Counted from the first letter of the stretch, positions 9,213 through 22,956 are shown. The stretch is DNA of 64,000 nucleotides from Alentia gelatinosa (GCA_950022655.1 OX465581.1:105693125-105757124); one strand, 5' to 3'. Numbers and translations: made by a program. Notes: generated from the letters alone by a model not told the origin.

Positions 9213-12200
9213 GTGAGGCTTGATGAATCAATAAGTAATCAGTGCTGATTGATACGATCCTAACCCTGTAAATCTACCTACCTCCAGCAAACGACCACGC
9301 TTCTGTCATGCCCACTAACCCTTTTAAGTTGGCACACTACCCCCAGGCACTGTTGCCCGTCGGTTACACAGTGTTACAGTGGCTTGGGAGAGGAGGGCTG
9401 GGTTACTCGACGGGATACCTCTGTGTGCTTTGATAGAATTACAGATTTATTTCATCGATGATAGGAAATGATTGATGATATTTGGAAAATAAAGCATTGC
9501 ATCAATATTACACCAAAGGTATCCCGAATTAGCATGGGATAATGCATATGGCTGGCCATATTTGTCTATTGTCCCCGTATTGTTATGTCTGACAGGGGAC
9601 CTTTCCCACATCCTGTACAGTCTATAGAATGAGGCTATGGAAGTGATTGATTGCTTGTCAACTCATTCATAAATTCTGAAAATCATAAGGGATACGGTAA
9701 AGATTTAGTATTATCCGTCTACTTGATGTTATAACCACTTAAATATCAATACATAAACACCAGATTTCCTCCTTTATTCCCTTCCGTTCCCCCACGGTAA
9801 GAACGAACTCTCTGCTGCACAATAAATCACGCAGCCGCTTGTCGTTGCATCCCCTCTCTGTCTAGAAATCTTTACCTAAAGGGGATTGCTTTAGACCAGA
9901 AAATACTGTTGGGGACCGTGTTGATTCTATTTGCCATTCTTTTAAAAAGTTATCAGGCGAACTACTTATTGAGAGTGGCTTGTCCCTACCTTTTCTGTTC
10001 TTCATTGATAGCTTCCTTATAAGCTACTGTACCCGTTGTCAAGATTTCCTATTTACTATGGCGACTGGTGTTGTTTCTCTGGCATGTTTCATCGCACAAT
10101 GGATCTCACTAATTATTCTGTTAATTGCAAAATACTGAATCATACCATTGCCAATTTCCACTTTCTCTATACTGCTATGTGCGACGACGCACGTTCAATG
10201 GTCACTGAGTCAGCATGCCTGGACCAAAACCCCATTTTCGCATACTACTTAGAGTGACCAACTTTGCGAAAACAGTATGATGATCTTGTCATGCCTCACG
10301 GAAGATGTTCACAGGATGTCGGGCATATGAAAGAATACATATTCTACATACAAGATTTAAACACTTCTGTGTACCGCTTTTTTATCACTTTGTAATAATT
10401 AGTCAAGCACTTACAGGCTCGAACATGAGGTATTGTTTTATACCCCTGACGGATCTCAGTAAAAGATATTACCTGCTAATGTGCTGTGCGATAGGGATGA
10501 CGCCATACTGATAAACTAAGTTTGCAGGTATGAATTGATATCAATGGTATTACTCTGCCAATCCATACATATCATGAGTTGGTGAAATTTGTAAATACGC
10601 GTTAATAAAACATTGTATGTCAAATAAGATATGGACAGCCATGTTGAAAGCTATTCATGTATACAACTTACATGTAGTTCTTTATCACTATGATAGCCCA
10701 ATAACTTTTGTTCGTTCCAAGTGAGGAAACTATCAAACTTAGAGGACCAACTCCATACGTTGAATAATTCATCTCGTAATGAATACCATTACATGCAACA
10801 GAGCTAATATAATTCCTCCAAAGTTTTTGATAACATTCAGGTTGGGAATAATTCATTGGTTTACTCGGAAATGGACTTACTGACTCACAATGTACCCTGC
10901 GCTGCGCCAATTGCTATGTGTTTATTGAATAACAACCTTTCCAGCACCAGTTGTTTTTTGAGGAGTTCTTCTATGGGTCCACTGAATCATAATATTATCT
11001 TTGTATTGACAGATAGAGATAAATTGAGCATCAGTAGTCATGAATCAAAGTCTATTATTCGATATGATGCTGTGGCACCCTCAAAATTTAGATTTTTCTC
11101 AACTGTGCCATATAGACATATCATATTGGGAATAACTGGGTAGCTGTGACTTGCAGTTCTATTGGTTGCTAGTTTTGGCATGTGTGCGCAATTGATGACG
11201 CGACCCTTAAAATCGCTCACGGATTAGAAAGTCTGATCGATACCAATATCTATCCACAAAAAAAGTGCAAAGAGTACACTTTGTTCACAGAGATAGTCTA
11301 GACCAGCGAACAAAACATGCATTGGTGGTCTATGGCGCGAGTCTGTGATGTGGGACTGTGTGATAGTGTGTGGGTGAGGTGTGTGCCTCTATTGGGTATT
11401 GGTATCAATACGAGTCGATGGCTTGTGTGAATAGCTGTGGAGGCCCGTGAGGCATGGGTGCATAATAATGCAGCACACACGTAACCATGCCGCCAGGTAC
11501 GTGGCAATGATGACCATTCACCTGTGTAGCCCGAGCACCTTACTCTGTGACCACCTCGCCTAGAGAGCAGCTCAAGAACGCAGACCCGTGTGTCGTCACA
11601 GCGTCTGACTGACCCTCCATGCAACCGGATCTACACCTGCGCATGCGCCTCACCCACCACCAACTGGAACATGATAAAGGTGACTAATTATCTACCTCCG
11701 GAGACCTACCCGACCCTTCTGAGGAACCCTAGCAGGATGGCCTCGCCTGGACACCTTCCTGTAGGGTGAACTATTGCTCTTTCAGACTTGAATCTGTACT
11801 GGAACGCGCAAGTCCAGGACGTGTTCAGTGGAGTGACGCGGGGTCATGCTCCAGTGACCAACCGACACTCGTCCCGCGTCGATGCGCCGCGCCACTCGGA
11901 GTATATTAATAATTGGTGGCCGTTTCCATGCGAGGGATATGGCACATATATCATTGTTGTGTCCCAACATCATCCCCATACACCTGCCTTTACGAAGCAC
12001 CACAACCACCGCCACCACGAAACTCCAGCGTGTCCCAAGCTGCCGTATCGGCCCCACATACGGCTGCCTGGCCGGGATTAGCCCCCGATTGTGCAACGGG
12101 ATCATGATTCTAATGAGGATCAATTATTGAAATTGTCGATATAATTCTGCGGGTCGCCTCGCAGGGAGAGCTGACTGTTGTTGGAGCGCGGGGTCGGCAC

Positions 12201-12329
12201 GGGACTAGTCGCATGGACCACGCCTACAGAGACTCGAGGACTAGGCGCCACACGGACGGATACTAGACAAGGGGGAGGTCGTAGGGCGCCGGACGCCACG
12301 GGGCCTGGCAGTTCCAGGACGACGGCAAT
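9213..12329. other. Largely AT-rich, no gene seen
   Basis: 9.4-11.3 kb is AT-rich and featureless to me. 11.3-12.3 kb is more GC-rich with overlapping open frames on both strands, none coherent. No repeat pair or RNA gene was recognised. Confidence 0.35.
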
Positions 12330-12421
12330 ATGTCCTTCTTCGCCTTCAATGCCAGCAATGTGCCAGGATCGAGTCACTTTACCAAGACCAGGCGCCAGAG
12401 TTCTAGTAGTAAATTGGCCAG
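12330..12421 (+). CDS. Candidate exon ending at consensus donor GTAAGT
   Basis: A consensus donor CCAG|GTAAGT lies at 12421/12422. The frame that reads into it from the ATG at 12330 is MSFFAFNASNVPGSSHF, then KTRRQSSSSKLA. It is Ser/Asn/Phe-rich, basic at the end, and convincingly protein-like. Upstream in the same frame GAWQFQDDGN is also plausible, back to a TAG at 12282. The exon therefore starts either at the ATG or at one of several weak AG acceptors (12284, 12310, 12316). It ends in phase 2. I do not recognise the family. The RRQSSSS stretch resembles a phosphorylatable linker, which is only an impression. Confidence 0.42.
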
Positions 12422-12998
12422 GTAAGTGTGAAGACGGGGAGTCAGGCCGGTGTGTTGTAACTGCTACTTTCATAAGATATATATATATGTTACATTCGTG
12501 TATGTATATATATGGATAAACCTTCCAGAGGTATGTACATTGTACATATATACCCATTTTAGAGAAGGCTAAAGTACAGTTAAAAAACACTAAACAACAC
12601 TGCTCCCCACCCAACCTGTGCTATTGGATGGTGCTGGTCCCTGATCTCATTCTGTTGATAAATGACACGCTCGTAAAAGATATTTTCTCTCGGTGTAATT
12701 CCCATCCTGAATTCAGATAAAGGGTTTGTACATTAATCTCAGATGACTGCGAATGGTATATATGTATGCTTGTGCCTGCTTGGGCCAGATGATAGAAGTC
12801 ATTAACAATGTAAGCTATTCTATGGACCGGGCCCTGTGGACGTACTGCTCACAAGGGACACATGGGTGGTAAACTGGAATGAGGATGGGGAAGTACACAA
12901 AGGGGTAGAATACGAGTCTGCTGGGTATGTTTTGCTGCTATAACGACCCATGCCAACACACACAAATTAACTTTGTTAGTTAGCCGGCGGAGGGCGGC
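12422..12998. other. Presumed intron or intergenic
   Basis: AT-rich, with TATATA runs and a small palindrome around 12530 (GTACATTGTAC). Nothing else is supported. Confidence 0.35.
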
Positions 12999-13118
12999 AT
13001 GCGGCTCGCTGATATGGCCCGAGTTATGGACGAGCTTACCGCCCAGCACCGGGAGCAGCTCTCCATACATCACGAGCAGCTCGCACCCCACACCGAGCAG
13101 ATAGTTTTCATTTATTGA
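12999..13118 (+). CDS. Short helical ORF, 39 codons, exon or gag-like remnant
   Basis: From the ATG at 12999 the frame reads MRLADMARVMDELTAQHREQ, then a second QL-rich helical segment (SIHHEQLAPHTEQI), and stops at 13116-13118. The heptad-like Leu/Met spacing and Glu/Gln/His-rich faces predict a coiled coil. This style is common in retroelement gag N-termini and in coiled-coil exons. A T-rich acceptor-like sequence (TTAACTTTGTTAGTTAG) ends at 12983, so it could also be an exon. No reverse transcriptase, zinc knuckle or LTR was found next to it, so the gag reading is weak. Confidence 0.35.
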   Translation: MRLADMARVMDELTAQHREQLSIHHEQLAPHTEQIVFIY

Positions 13119-15699
13119 TGTTATTGTCTTCCCAGCGAGACCATGGGTACCCAGTAGTGGGGTGTAGAGCCGGTAACAGGGGAGGCAGGACCCCGACGGC
13201 ATCCTGACAATAGGTTATAAACATATGTAGGGGGTGGGGCTGAGTTAAAAGAGGCTGGGGTCCCTGATGGGTGTGGGGATGGGCTGGGAGTACCCCCCGC
13301 CTCCCCTCTCCCCTCCGTCCCTGCAAGAGTGGCTGGACGTAGCCAAGGCCTGGGCGGGTAAGATTACACATAGTTCATTGAACAAACACAACTTGAATCT
13401 GGCGTTATCCGTCTGGGCTTTCCCTGGTCATGGCCCCCTGTGGGAGTTTCCACTCCAGTCCTCTCCATGCACGCTCAGTGAGCACGGACATCCACCCCTC
13501 ACCTCCCATACCTCTCCTCCAGTCTCTCTGGTCATGGACCTGTACGTTTTCCACTGTAGTACCGATAGGTTATCACTCCCCAGGACACTGTATTGCTTCT
13601 ACCCAGAGTGAGATGTTTCCAATTCATTCAGAGGATTATGGATTGTTCCAGGTGTAACACAGTAATAATAATTCACTTTCGTCTAGGTTCTTTATAACCG
13701 TGGATATACACTAAATGTAAGAGTTGTGCCAAGGGAAGACAAATATAGATCGGAATACAGGAGATGCGCTCATGATTGACCTAGAAAATCAGATAAACTG
13801 GGTTAGTTATTCATACCTAATCAAAAATTATAATCAATATTGATGCATCTTTTAGATACATTGAGCTACCTGAACTCCATGCATGTAGCCAACACAAAGA
13901 CCTCCAGTGAATATATTGTATTCTGCAGAGAACGACTAGAACATTAGTACCTTAGTGTTTGTCTGCCATTGGTTGGTGATAACAAGTGTGTATGGGAACT
14001 AGTGTCTGCATTATCGACTGCTGCCTGAACTTGGTTCTGCTCAGAACAAAGAGAGGCTAAATCCAATGCGGTTTAGTTTGACAATGTATCTAGTACGGAA
14101 CACGTGAAAGTAGGCATCATATGCTATTCAGTTAAGTTTACTGAAACTTCGCGAACTTTAACATCTCCCATATTCACATGCGTTTTGACGAAATGTAAAT
14201 TTTACTATCGCCGAATGTGTAATCATGCAACATAAAGGAAATCTTTTGCTGAATTGTAATAGATCTCTTATATACGAGGCGGATATCATGATAACTGGGA
14301 CTATATGTAAGAACCTGTTATATGTCATCATAAATGTTGGTTATACAAGGTCCAGGAAGCTCAGGGCCTATCAGCTCTGGGATATAGGAACATGGTCCCT
14401 GTCACAACCACGAGGCAGTCTCCAACGCTCCAGCTGGAGGCTGGGATTGAAGCCGCATGTATTGATTGGTAGTATAACGGATGAGGGGTAGGAAACCCCC
14501 ACTAGACCCAGGGGAGGGTGCCGACCGAGCCCGTGGGGATAATCCACCACACCTGGATATTAATTAACCCTAATCCCCAAATCCTCATATACAATGCAGG
14601 AGACTCTCCGGGACTGAGTAATCTACACATTAGCCTGTGTCATGTAGTATTCTTCTCCCCAGATGGATGGTGTGTGTAGGGAAATGGGTCATAATTGATC
14701 GAACTAACTTCAATACTGAGACGTGATACATTGGACACTTACCAGAAGGAGTCCCCCTTTATTCATACACTTAACCTCGTTTTAGTCGGCAGTAAAATTA
14801 TTGGTGTTTCTGGTTATGACAACATACTAAGTCCTGTTATCCGTACCCAATCAGGAAGAGTCTGTGCTTTGTAGTGGCTTGCTGATAATTACTCACTCTG
14901 GCATTGGCAGAATGAAGCTGTTGGGCCCCGAGGCCTGGGTTTATCGTGTTCTGATTACCCAAGCCGACATCAGTGGAACCCACCCATCTCACATCGATTA
15001 TTACCTTAGTTGTAGCTGCGAAGCACCGTTGGTGGGTCACGACATATTACCAAGTACGATCACAAATATCTCCTCATAAGGATTCCAGATTCATACCCAA
15101 CACACTGTTATAATGCAGTCAAGAAAAATCAATTCCTATATTTAGAGATGAAATGCTTTCAGTTCTCTGTAACACCGTTATTTCAGTTTTGATGAACGGA
15201 ACACGGCAGATTCCCCCATTAAGATATTCATTTCAAGGTTGTGCCTGTAGATATGTTTCATCTTATAGATAATTGATCGAGCCAAGTCGTATTTTTGTTC
15301 ATGTTCTTTATTCATACTGCCCACGCTCAGTCTATGATGATTAGTTTGCGTACGTGAATAGTTCGTGCGTAAATTTACAACATAACATGGTAATTACACA
15401 ATAACGTAAGTATAACAGAAGAATAGGCAAAATTAGATATATACTTCGCTATACTAAATCTAGCTTTTTACATCAATAAAATATTACTTTCAAAGAATTG
15501 TTCTGGCGATAACACCTTCAATTCTAGTAGTATGGAAGATTAGAGTCTGCTCTATCCATGTGATAGTAGCGGTACTGAGCACATTGCTACTGGGGCTTAT
15601 CATTAAGCAGATAATCTAAATCCATTCAATTCACATTTAAACAAAAACAATAGATAATTTATAATAATTTAGACATTCGTACTGAATTCACCAGATATG
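13119..15699. other. No gene seen
   Basis: Pyrimidine-rich to 13.6 kb, then AT-rich. A GC-richer island at 14.34-14.57 kb has a CCAGCTGGAGGCTGG inverted motif but no coherent frame. Confidence 0.35.
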
Positions 15700-16160
15700 A
15701 GAAACAAAATCATTTTTGTTGACATATATAATTTACAACAATTATAAAAGTCGATAGGAAGGACTACGGTTCAGGGGTATTTAGTCTAGCCACCTTTCCT
15801 TATTAAGTTAGTGACTAAATGTTATACAACTTTGATAGAGCCTTTTTCTTCATTTGGAGTTTAAATGAATCATAATTGTTAATGTTACGAGTTATTCTCG
15901 GTAATGAGTCCCACAGACGTGCTCCTCTGTACAAAACTCCTGATTTGTATTTTTCACACTTGGGTCTTACTATTTTGCATATAACTGCATCAGAAGGTCT
16001 TGTACGTCTCAGAGATCTTACCATTAATCTAATTTTTTTGTTTAAACATAACCCATAATATGCATTTTCTCACGATCTGTCAATAACTGAGTTCCAACAT
16101 CCCTATGTAATTTCAAAACGTTTGATCTACTATCTCGATTTATAAATATTGTATGTGTAT
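15700..16160 (-). mobile_element. 5'-truncated CR1/L2-like LINE, 3' end
   Basis: On the minus strand, conceptual codons from about 16160 read RDSRSNVLKLHRDVGTQLL, then TDREKMHIMGYV. The frame then shifts (near 16045) to CLNKKIRL, and continues to YRGARLWDSLPRITRNINNY and DSFKLQMKKKALSKLYNI, with a stop near 15815. The R-G-A-x-L-W-x-S-L-P signature with a following D/NSFK is the conserved C-terminus of reverse transcriptases of CR1/L2/Jockey-type non-LTR elements. The catalytic RT domain is absent upstream, as expected from 5' truncation during target-primed reverse transcription. The ~115 bases after the stop resemble a LINE 3' UTR. The frameshift shows that it is dead. Confidence 0.75.
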
Positions 16161-19100
16161 AGCAGTAAGAAAGCTATAAAAGAGAGATGTATCTTTTCCC
16201 TCGTTCAAGCGGAGGCTCTGTTACCATAGCATCTAGCAGTCTCCAGGAAGTTGTCTTCCCACCTAGCATGCATATAACTGTGGACTTTATCAAAAGGCAC
16301 CCGATGCACCACTTTCTTGTGGAATACTGTGTGATTAAAAGAAGAACATGTCTTTTTGCCAATCGATGCTTTTCTTTGCCTTCAAACTAAGTTGTCCAGA
16401 TAAATTAAAGTGAGAGGAAATTCGGGTTAGTGCGCTCTTAGAATACCAAATTGTCCCTCTTAGAACGAAGATAACAGAGGGACAGCAGGAACCTAACAAC
16501 TAGATTACCCCCGGTGTCCCCTGAAATAGCCAATTCTCTCCAAGGCTCAGTAATCGAGCTGTCGGTCGATAGCAGAAAGGTCCTGACTCCTCCCTGCCAA
16601 AGCTGTTGAGGGGGTTCAGACAAGCCAATGATACAGACACGTCAATAATAAAGATGCTTTCTGTCACTGTTGACTCTTATAAACTCTGCAGATTCATGAT
16701 GATTTCTTCAGTCATTTCAGTTACTCATTGATGCAGTAGCTGGATTTAAGAGATATTTAACTACTGTGTATATGAATTAAGACTTATATGAATTTTAAGA
16801 CGTATTTATCACACACAAAAACCTCTTGCTGTGCTAAATTCTTCTAGTTGCATTTAGCTGGATGAACATTTACCAAATACTACCCGCTGCTAGAGGTGCA
16901 GTATTAATAATATTCGGCCTCACTCTGACGTACTGATTGGCTACCAATATTCGGTCTGTTCACAGGATATGAATCGACAACTTAGAAAGTAAATAAGATG
17001 CCATTTTTCGTGGTTATTTTAGGTATAGAATAATAAGAGAACATAGTGAGTGAACCCGTAGTGATTCTGTGATTCTGTTCTTGGCATTTTGTCCTATAAC
17101 TATGGCCCTCCGCCTTTAGCGTCGTGCAGAAGTTATAGGACATACGACCTCTAACGGCAATTGCTACGGGATCACTGATTACGTTTTCACTTATCAAACC
17201 CATTTTCCAACAACTTGACTGTTATGCTCCGTATGTTAGATTAACTTAGGTCAGTTTTAATAGCCATGCATGGATATAGAAATCCAACCACGAGTCATGG
17301 CACTGAGTATACATATCTACATGTATATAGAAAAATGATATGAGCAAAGTAAGTTTACACAGGGACGACTTTATATTTCCTATTGCGCTCCATCGACAAC
17401 ATGCTAATCCGAAAGATATCGATCACTGGCTGTCTAGACAATGTGTCATGGAATATTCTTTGTGTGAGATTCTATATAGTAAAGAAAGCTTACCCAACAT
17501 GGTCCAGGGTAGTGACATTCTTTTCTGCATGGATCGCATGCTCGATTTGGTAAAAGTAAGGTAGTAAGAACCCAAGACAAAGCAGAAATGCAACGCTACA
17601 TGCGTCTTTAAGTTATGGTCAATGGTAGATGTTAGAAAACCAAGGCCATGTTTTCGACACGAGAGGCTAACGTTCAATCTTTCAAGCTTTGGACCTGGAG
17701 ACTTATCACCCCGTGTGAAGCACGGCCAGTATCCAGCCTATGAATAGGATGTTTAGTGACTAGTGTGACATTTATAAAACATCAAAAACTGAATAACGAT
17801 GGTTGAGATTTATAGTGTTGGACGTTCACATAAACTAAAAAAATCTGAAAATGTCTAACGTCTATTCTTTGAATTCTATAACGAGGCACTTTTTCAGAAC
17901 TTTTAGGCATTTTGGACCATGTTTCGGTAACAGGCATTCCTTACGTGTGAGACTGTCCTATGAGATGAATAGGTCTCAGTTAATTCGCAGCGCATACATG
18001 ATTCATACTAGATTTTGTATTTAAGATATATGACGAAGGGGAAAAAACATATGATTGTACCGTTTGACTACACACAAATAATAAGTATTCGAATATATAT
18101 AGGCTGGATATCAACACTGTCTTCCCTTTCTCTGTAGCAGTGACAGTAGAATACATGAATAAAATATGAAGCGGAAATATCATCATATCATATCGGATAT
18201 ATGGGAATACCAACGGGAAGTCAACTTAGAAAATCTGTGAGTCTAAAAACACTATATATGTCACTCATATTACTTAGCATAACATCTTTGGTTTTAGCCG
18301 GCTTACGAATGGCAATGATATAGAAAGTGATCCGTTCGGAAAGGCGCAATCCAGGTTAGTTTAGAGATCAATGTCAACCCTGTAATAATAATAGATGCTA
18401 GATTAATTTTGAATTCTTGAATCGATTATATTTAAATCCCTTTATATATTTCTATTCTATCTGTATAAAGGTATACACACCAAGCAACATCGACCACACT
18501 TTCATTAATTGATTTGGCTTATCTGGTACATTGATAACATGTACATGTGAATCAATCCTATACCCCCATTTCAACGTTAGTGTGCCTTCTTCAGGGGTCT
18601 ACTTCATTTTGTAATGATGACGATAGTAATATCAAAAGTGATATCTGCAGTTTTGATGGCCAATAATCAGATAATAGCCCCCTATTTGTTTTTTCTATCA
18701 AGTTATAATATGGCCGACCAGACCGGCTGCACTGTTACCTCTAACTCTACCGAGAACCCTTTAGAGCTGGGCGACTAGATGAAGGCAATAAGAGTGAGGG
18801 TAGTGCTTGAAGGAACAACCAGCAGATGATGGCTCACCTAACGTCAAAGTAAATGAAGGTGAAAATATACCTATGGACATAGGATTGATTAGGGAAAACT
18901 ACGATGTTTCGACAATACTGCGATGGTCATTTACTTAATCGCTTTCCTTCATATCTATAGTGACCTGATAATGTGGCTGAGTAAATTTCAGTGTTGTTAT
19001 TCTATACTGATATACGGATTCATGCCATACTGCTGTATGATTCACACAAAAACATATTTACCGTAGTTTCTTAATTGCCATTTTCAAAGTGTTAATTTAA

Positions 19101-21599
19101 TTAACATTGCCAGAGAGTTATTTGGAAAGATTTAAAAAACTCCCTATGGACAGAGGAAAGTCTCCCTGCTTGTCATGCAGGCTCACTGACACTACACCTC
19201 GAGCCATTCTGTGATCCGAGTGGGGCATTACGTCACTTAGGCGTATTGTTACCCAACCTTCAGTTTACGTAATACCAGTCCCTTCCCAATTCACTCACAT
19301 GCCTCACCACTTAGACAGATCCGACGTGTCCTGAGATATAGGCAGATGTTATTACGATTCACTTAAGATCTGATCCAATTTCCCTCTGGACGAACTGTTT
19401 AACACGGAGTTCAGCAGGAGGGCACCTCGTTTTAATTGTGTCGATTAGCACATGTTCCCTTTGGGGGTAAATACGTATGTTATTCGAATAGACTAAACTT
19501 TGTGGTACCACAGGCAATTATTCTATGTTCCACAAGCCTATCAACATATATACAGGCAACTTTATGTATTACTATGATCCGTCAACAAGAATGTATATTT
19601 AGTTGTACATCAGTCTTGTTATCAGAAACTAGGGACACGTGAAATTAGGAATGGAATCCTTATCAAGATCAATTCAATTTGGGACAAGAAGCAGTGTAAT
19701 AACTAAACCCTCTTTCTTAAAGGGAACACTTGTGCTTTTAAGATTATTAGATCATATGGTTACCCAGATTAACTCGTTTTTAGTAGGGACAGGTGTCGGA
19801 TGTAAAATAATGTATCCTTGTATGTACGCATATAAACCTTAAACATGAGCTACGCATGGTTACAACGATTATGATATAAGAATCCATGAGTCCTAACCGT
19901 TAAAATGTTGTCCTGAACTACTTCTATCTCTTTGTTGGTAATTCAAGTCGCCTTTGAGATACTATCTCAGCCTACTGTTTGCAACAAAAATACTCTCACT
20001 AAATTCTCGCTTCGAGATTTACATCTCAGGGTAGGCGAGACATGTGGCGGGCTTTCCACGGTCAGCAGAAACCATTCCATTAAGGATGTTTTGTCCACCG
20101 CATCATTATTGCGGTGATTGTGTTGGCAAGGAATCCCACCGAGACGATAAAGCCCTATTGACATTTATCTAAGGAAGAAGGGGTGGAGACATCCAAGTCA
20201 GCCACATCGAACTGGGATTCTAGCTTAAGGGACAGAGACAGGGGAAATTGGTAGCTCTCCCAGTGGGAGAAACGATAAACCAGAATGATATATCGGCAGT
20301 GTTTATGGAACATCGATGATAATATGGGGAGGGATGGGCGGCACTCATACCCTTAGTGCTTATAGAAGGCCTTCGTGGCAGTTGTGCGCTGTGCTATGTC
20401 ACAGACACGGATGCCTGGTTAAAGGATGCCTTCAGTTGTATCAAGGGAAGGCCCATGTATAGCACTGGAGCCGCGCCTTGTCCTTCGGAAAGTGTATGAG
20501 AGCATGCATGTTAGGTGAGCTTTACATGGATTACGTGCAGCGGGTGTAGACACATACCTGTGTATGTTTATTCAGATACATACACCAGTCCTCCTCATCC
20601 ACCTGCCATATAGTATTCGTGTTCTCGTTTCATTATTGCCACAATATCCTGCGTAAATACCTACAACACGTGCTTTGTTCAGCTAATATGTAGAGGATTG
20701 AGAAGAAGCGAGCGGATGCTCTGATCATATCCATCATATCATATATCCGTGTATTACCGACATCGGCGGTAAACATGCGCTGTATAAGTAATGTTCCGAG
20801 CTGCTCCATGCCATCGATCTGTTGGCTGTCTGGCCTGCGTGAGCTGCTCAGTGCCTGTCACCGCCCTGACTTGACAAGGGCCAAGCGCCAAGGATACCAG
20901 GCACCAGAGGCTTTCTTCTCTACGTCCATACTAAGTGGGAGCCTACAGGGCACCTCCTCTATTGAGCACTGTTGCGTGTGTAGCTCTCTATACGTTGCTC
21001 GATCTTTACATCTGCCCACAGATCCCCATCTGCCCGCCTTATCTCAAGTCCCCCTGCTCCTTCCTCCCATCTCCCGTTTAATTTCCCTATCCACTTTCTG
21101 TTGGTCTTTGTCTCCCTCCTCCTGCACCCGCACCCCTCCACCCTCCCCGCAGATACACAGAGACAGACACAGCCCACCACTCTCCTTCATCTCCCCTGGA
21201 GGGACGTCACTGCTGCTCCAACGTGTAGAAAATCAATATCAATAACCCATAAACTCAGTGTGCCACCGATTATATCAGAGTAGGCGATAGTGACCGTTGA
21301 GAGAAGACACCTGGTCCCATAGTGCCTTCATCACCTAACAGAGTCCTAATAACATATATGTGATTCAGTGTGGCACTCCTAACACACCTACCCTTGGGAA
21401 CATATACTCTTTCACGCTTGCTTCTTTTCGAACCCAGATCATGCCTCAGGTTAATGATCTCGATTGACTGGCATGTGCTGGAAAGTGTCTCTCGGAGGTG
21501 TTGGTGTATGATCCTGATGAGGATGCTGATGGTGATTATGGTGATAAGGATGATACGGATGTAGATATGTCTATATAGGATGGAAGAGGCGATTATATG
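16161..21599. other. Long AT-rich stretch without recognised genes
   Basis: Mostly AT-rich with short frames. 20.2-21.25 kb is more GC-rich. It holds a 156-codon frame (20775-21245) whose second half is low-complexity Pro/Ser/Leu from a C/T-rich strand, so I do not call it. Confidence 0.35.
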
Positions 21600-21760
21600 A
21601 TACACACACACATATATATATATATACAAATTTATATATATATATATATATACATTCATATTCATGATAGATATGTGTACAAAATGTATATATGTATACC
21701 TATATTGTACACTTCATATCTATCATATATATATACGAACATATATAATCAGTGAATATT
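21600..21760. repeat. (TA)n/(CA)n patches plus a 63-nt inverted repeat
   Basis: CACACA and TATATA runs at 21601-21656 are followed by a hairpin. ATGATAGATATG near 21664 pairs with CATATCTATCAT near 21716, with inner TGTACAA/TTGTACA arms. This sits immediately 5' of a palindromic element copy that lacks the usual hairpin. Its loop does not carry the conserved motif of that family. Confidence 0.55.
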
Positions 21761-21808
21761 ATCAAGAAATGTCATGAAACAATCATATGAAATTGAGTAG
21801 CATTTAGA

Positions 21809-21939
21809 TTTTATCCTACCCCGCCACATGTTTTTAACCTCATATGTCACCTGTGGCATATAAATAATTTATGGCATAACTGTGGCATACAGTCACACCA
21901 TGTTAAGCCTATGGAGATTTATATGAGGGGTAGGATAAA
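21809..21939 (+). mobile_element. Palindromic TTATCCTACCC element, copy A (no hairpin)
   Basis: The 131-bp unit has termini TTTTATCCTACCCC (21809-21822) and GGGGTAGGATAAA (21927-21939), an inverted repeat. The interior repeats GTGGCATA/TATGCCAC-type words in both orientations. It carries the family signature ATGTTAAGCCTATGG close to the right end. The left flank AACAATCATATGAAATTGAG matches the inner arm of the copy at 27.4 kb, but the partner arm and loop are missing. There is no coding capacity, so the unit is non-autonomous. Confidence 0.75.
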
Positions 21940-22797
21940 TATGTATACGTCATTTGCATGTAGATATGTAGATATACACATCATAAGTCGTCCAATATCC
22001 AGGCTTAAAGACACACCGCCCGCGCAGTGTTGTAGTATCCAGCCAATGTCTGGGGATCCCGGAATTAGATTAGATTAGATCCCGGGCAAATCCGTTCAGG
22101 TTTAGACTCCACTCTGTCAGTAATTGAGACAGCGCGAACTGCCTCACAGGGCTCTACCATCTAATTCAACTTCCTATCAACTCAACGGCTCAGTAGCTCT
22201 AAAGCTAAGGCAACCACACGCGTCATTTAGACCAGGCAATATCGGCTTACCTAAACTCACAATAACAGTTCATCGGAGTGAAGCTAGACAGTATGAATGC
22301 CCGGAGGCCAGGTAAATCGTTTGGCAGTGTCCGTTAACACCTACAAAGGTCGACGTGTTCGCGCCCTGTTCTAGCACCACTGGTGTTGTGGCACTTATGC
22401 CACATCAATCACGACAGCTTTGTATGTTGTCGGAGGCACTGGTGGACGCCCGGCGGCTAGGAACACCGCCTGTAGGAAATTCCCGTAGTGATATATTAAC
22501 CGGGAGTTGAGGCCCGAACCCTTCCACCCAGCTATACACCAGCACCACAACCCTGCACCCCGCGAGCAGGGCCACCACACGCCGGTGTGCATTTTGTACA
22601 GGTCAGTGTGGAGGCATTAAAGCGGACCCCTCAACAGGCCCCGACTAGTCATACATGTACAAAGTCACAAAAAGTGGTTCATATCCGTAAGATTTATTGA
22701 TGTAGCTAAAAGGTAGTCTGTTTCCATGCGTGTAGAGTCACGGGGAAACGGACATCCACTATTATAAGCAATGTTGCTATATTGTGTGTGTGTATGT

Positions 22798-22803
<6 letters not shown>
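21940..22803. other. No gene seen; small ATTAG repeat
   Basis: At 22058-22086 three ATTAG pentamers are bracketed by CCCGG and CCCGGG. Otherwise the DNA is mixed, with short non-credible frames. Confidence 0.4.

Positions 22804-22862
<59 letters not shown>
22804..22862. repeat. (TA)n microsatellite, ~59 bp
   Basis: An uninterrupted TA dinucleotide run, preceded by a short GTGTGTGTATG stretch. It produces spurious poly-Tyr-Ile frames on the minus strand. Confidence 0.9.
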
Positions 22863-22869
<7 letters not shown>

Positions 22870-22956
22870 TCGTTGTACCATGTACGTGATAGTCCATTGG
22901 CAGTAGGTGTAAATCTTGGGTTTTTCGTCTGGGGTTCATCCCATCCCAAGAACCTG

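Noticed and set aside
20000..20040. Small CTCGC...GCGAG hairpin
   Set aside because: The stem is short with a mismatched interior and is not linked to the conserved-loop family.
22665..22949. 94-codon minus frame with Tyr-Ile repeats
   Set aside because: It is the (TA)n microsatellite translated.
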